Positions 5,477 through 7,167 of a stretch of 7,167 nucleotides of DNA are shown one piece after another. The notes beneath the pieces were generated by a model. The model worked only from the letters and a program-made list of their open reading frames with translations, was not told the origin of the DNA and did no database searches. A program made the position numbers and the translations under genes. Numbering within the stretch: position 1 is the stretch's first letter; the number at the start of each line of letters is the position of its first letter. This stretch comes from Desulfuromusa sp. (GTDB lineage: Bacteria; Desulfobacterota; Desulfuromonadia; Desulfuromonadales; Geopsychrobacteraceae), in NCBI GenBank assembly GCA_029933365.1, contig JAOZOH010000133.1, positions 1 through 7,167 of the forward strand, written 5' to 3'.

Positions 5477-6838
5477 GTGAAAAAGTATGATGTACTTATT
5501 ATCGGTGGTGGCCCTGCGGCAATCACAATTGTTAAAATTTTGGGAAAAATCAAGAAGGTTGGAATGATTCGGCCAGAAGATTATTCGATGATTTACTGCG
5601 CTATGCCATATGCGATTGAAAAGGTTGTGGCGCTGGAAAAAACCTTTAAGCAGGATGGTCTGGTTACTGAGTCGGGAGCGGATTTGATTCGCGATAAGGT
5701 TGCCAGTGTTGATTTTGACAGGAAAACCGTCCTGACAGAGCAAGATCAGAGTTTTGCTTATGAAAAGCTGGTCATCGCTACCGGGTCTGTTCCCTTCTTG
5801 CCACCGATTGAAGGGATCGACTTTGAGGGAGTTTTTGTCTTTAAATCGGAAGATGATCTGAAGTGTCTGAATGAAGCGGTAAGAACTCAGAAACTGAAGA
5901 AAGCCGTTGTTGTTGGTGCCGGTGCTATTGGTATTGAACTTGCCCTGGCATTGAATAATTCTGGATTGGAATGTCACCTGGTCGATATGGTAGAGACGGT
6001 GCTGCCTAACCTGGTTGATCCTGAAATGGCAGTTGAAGCAGAAGCTGAACTCAGAAATGCAGGGCTAAAACTTCATCTAGGCAGTAAAACAGATAAAATC
6101 CTTGGCGATAAGCGGGCTGAAAAAGTCGTTCTTAATACCGGAGAAGTGATTGATCTTGCCGATGATGAAAACCCCTCTGGTATTGTTGTTTTTGCCGTTG
6201 GTATGCGTCCCAGGGTAAAAATATTCAAGGACACTCAACTAGAAATCGGCAAATTGGGCATTGTGGTTAATAGTAAAATGGAATCCAACCTTCCGGATGT
6301 TTATTCTGTTGGGGACTGTGCTCAGTATTTTAGCGGGATTACTGGAGAACTCACTGAGGGTAAACTGGCAACCAACGCTGTGCCAATGGCAAGACTTCTG
6401 GCTAAAAATATGCTAGGTGAAAATCGTGAATATGGTGGTTTCTTCAATGGGGCAGCCACTCGGGTTGGCGATCTCTATGTGGGTGGAACTGGGCTGAGTG
6501 AAGAAGCCGCAAAGAAAAAGTATGATGTTGTTACCTGTCATTCTGAGTTAACAACAACCTTTCCCATCATGCCTGAGGCGAAAATGGTTAAAATGAAACT
6601 TGTTGCGGACAAGAAAACTTTGCGGGTTCTTGGCGCACAGGTTGTCAGTGGTAATCCAGTCACTGATAAGGTTGATATAATTACTCTGGCAATTCAGAGT
6701 AAACTGACAGTCGCCGATCTGGCTAATTTCAGTTATTCCGCCCAACCATATCAGTCATTTTTCCCAGCTAATAATCTTATTGTTTCTTGTGCCGAAGGGA
6801 TCCTGAGTCAAGTAAGATTAGAAAATTTAGCTAGTTAA
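5477..6838 (+). CDS. FAD/NAD(P)-dependent disulfide reductase-like protein (CoA-disulfide reductase/NADH oxidase family)
   Basis: Flavoprotein of 453 residues, cytoplasmic, expected to pass electrons from NAD(P)H through FAD to a disulfide, peroxide, oxygen or polysulfide. The FAD-binding fold opens with IIGGGPAA (8-15). YSMIYCAMPY (36-45) carries Cys41 at the place of the single redox cysteine of this family (usual pattern SxxxCGxPY), with Ala42 instead of the usual Gly. ATGS (101-104) follows. The NAD(P) fold is VVGAGAIGIELA (145-156), and the second FAD motif is VYSVGDCAQ (275-283) with Asp280. The C-terminal dimerisation domain runs from about 325 to 453 and includes the tyrosine-rich FSYSAQPYQSFF (418-429), near where CoA-disulfide reductases keep catalytic tyrosines. 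No rhodanese domain follows. The start is GTG, from the ribosome binding site. Its promoter carries a palindrome over the start site, so it may be regulated. Exact substrate unknown. Confidence 0.87.
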   Translation: MKKYDVLIIGGGPAAITIVKILGKIKKVGMIRPEDYSMIYCAMPYAIEKVVALEKTFKQDGLVTESGADLIRDKVASVDFDRKTVLTEQDQSFAYEKLVIATGSVPFLPPIEGIDFEGVFVFKSEDDLKCLNEAVRTQKLKKAVVVGAGAIGIELALALNNSGLECHLVDMVETVLPNLVDPEMAVEAEAELRNAGLKLHLGSKTDKILGDKRAEKVVLNTGEVIDLADDENPSGIVVFAVGMRPRVKIFKDTQLEIGKLGIVVNSKMESNLPDVYSVGDCAQYFSGITGELTEGKLATNAVPMARLLAKNMLGENREYGGFFNGAATRVGDLYVGGTGLSEEAAKKKYDVVTCHSELTTTFPIMPEAKMVKMKLVADKKTLRVLGAQVVSGNPVTDKVDIITLAIQSKLTVADLANFSYSAQPYQSFFPANNLIVSCAEGILSQVRLENLAS

Positions 6839-6861
6839 ATTTTTTCTGAGATAATTTTTTA

Positions 6862-6895
6862 TACCCCGCAGCTTGCTGCGGGGTAGTGTATTTTT
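6862..6895 (+). terminator. Intrinsic terminator between convergent genes
   Basis: TACCCCGCAG (6862-6871) pairs with CTGCGGGGTA (6876-6885) around CTTG. GTGTA and five T residues (6891-6895) follow on the plus strand, ending the flavoprotein transcript. On the minus strand the sequence after the hairpin is A-rich, so it is a weaker terminator for the convergent thioredoxin-like gene, though the GC-rich stem may still serve both. Confidence 0.8.
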
Positions 6896-6909
6896 GTATA
6901 AAAATCTAC

Positions 6910-7143
6910 TCAACCGAGGAGTTTCTCCAGGTCAGCGGGACTGGAAACTTTACCGGTAACCAGTACTTTTCCATCTACTGCTAGACCGGGGGTGGTCATA
7001 ATTCCAAACGCGATAATTTGGTTGATATCGGTCACTTTTTCCATCCTGTAATCAAGCCCAAGATTATTGGCAGCTTGCCTGGTATTTTCCGCAAGCTTTT
7101 CACATTTGGCACAGCCGGTGCCGAGGATTTGAATCTTTTTCAT
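6910..7143 (-). CDS. Small thioredoxin-like redox protein (TM0996/MTH895 type)
   Basis: A 77-residue single-domain thioredoxin-fold protein, cytoplasmic, with no signal peptide. The N-terminal strand MKKIQILGTG leads into the active-site motif CAKC (Cys11 and Cys14), which should switch between dithiol and disulfide. TTPGLAVDGK (50-59) holds the cis-proline (Pro52) and the following strand, and the chain ends with a short helix (about 68-76). Length and motif order fit the 'thioredoxin_3'/small redox-active disulfide protein family, whose members are shorter than classical thioredoxins and lack their N-terminal part. AAAGGAG (7157-7151) lies seven bases before the ATG, so the start is secure. 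It converges on the flavoprotein gene with 71 bases between stops. Its promoter and any operon partners lie off the right edge; relatives are often next to permease or ArsR-type regulator genes, which cannot be checked here. Confidence 0.88.
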   Translation of the reverse strand: MKKIQILGTGCAKCEKLAENTRQAANNLGLDYRMEKVTDINQIIAFGIMTTPGLAVDGKVLVTGKVSSPADLEKLLG

Positions 7144-7167
7144 TGTTAATCTCCTTTTTGTTTAGCT

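Overview
The window holds four complete protein genes on the plus strand, one small gene on the minus strand at the right edge, and the 3' end of a group II intron at the left edge. Moderate GC content, strong GGAGG-type ribosome binding sites, and the combination of a class I/II aminotransferase, a plant-type glutamate-cysteine ligase, a CoA-disulfide-reductase-like flavoprotein and a TM0996/MTH895-type small thioredoxin suggest an anaerobic Gram-negative bacterium. A Desulfuromonas/Geobacter/Pelobacter-like lineage would fit. This assignment rests on gene content and general resemblance only, not on a marker gene.

Layout. Positions 1-53 are the end of domain V and all of domain VI of a group II intron in plus orientation; its reverse-transcriptase gene would lie left of the window. 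Positions 54-214 are the intron's 3' flank. This stretch holds a nested palindrome and, on the minus strand, a short protein-like reading frame that looks frameshifted and is cut by the intron. Next come a PLP aminotransferase (215-1519) and, 35 bases on, glutamate-cysteine ligase (1555-2931), probably co-transcribed. The gap 2932-3260 carries small hairpins, a strong intrinsic terminator, a possible small RNA with two anti-Shine-Dalgarno heptamers and, on the minus strand, a 20-codon frame with an excellent ribosome binding site. Transketolase (3261-5252) stands alone and ends at a 13-bp hairpin. A clear sigma-70-type promoter with a palindrome over its start site drives a flavin disulfide reductase-like gene (5477-6838). 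This gene converges, across a hairpin terminator, on a small CxxC thioredoxin-like gene (6910-7143, minus).

Working together. Transketolase is central carbon metabolism (non-oxidative pentose phosphate pathway). The other recognisable theme is low-molecular-weight thiol and disulfide chemistry: gamma-glutamylcysteine synthesis, a flavoprotein of the CoA-disulfide reductase/NADH oxidase family, and a small redox thioredoxin. No glutathione synthetase is visible. That the thiol genes are functionally linked is inference from proximity only. Most of the window is ordinary chromosomal housekeeping; the less-explained parts are the intron flank and the 2932-3260 gap.
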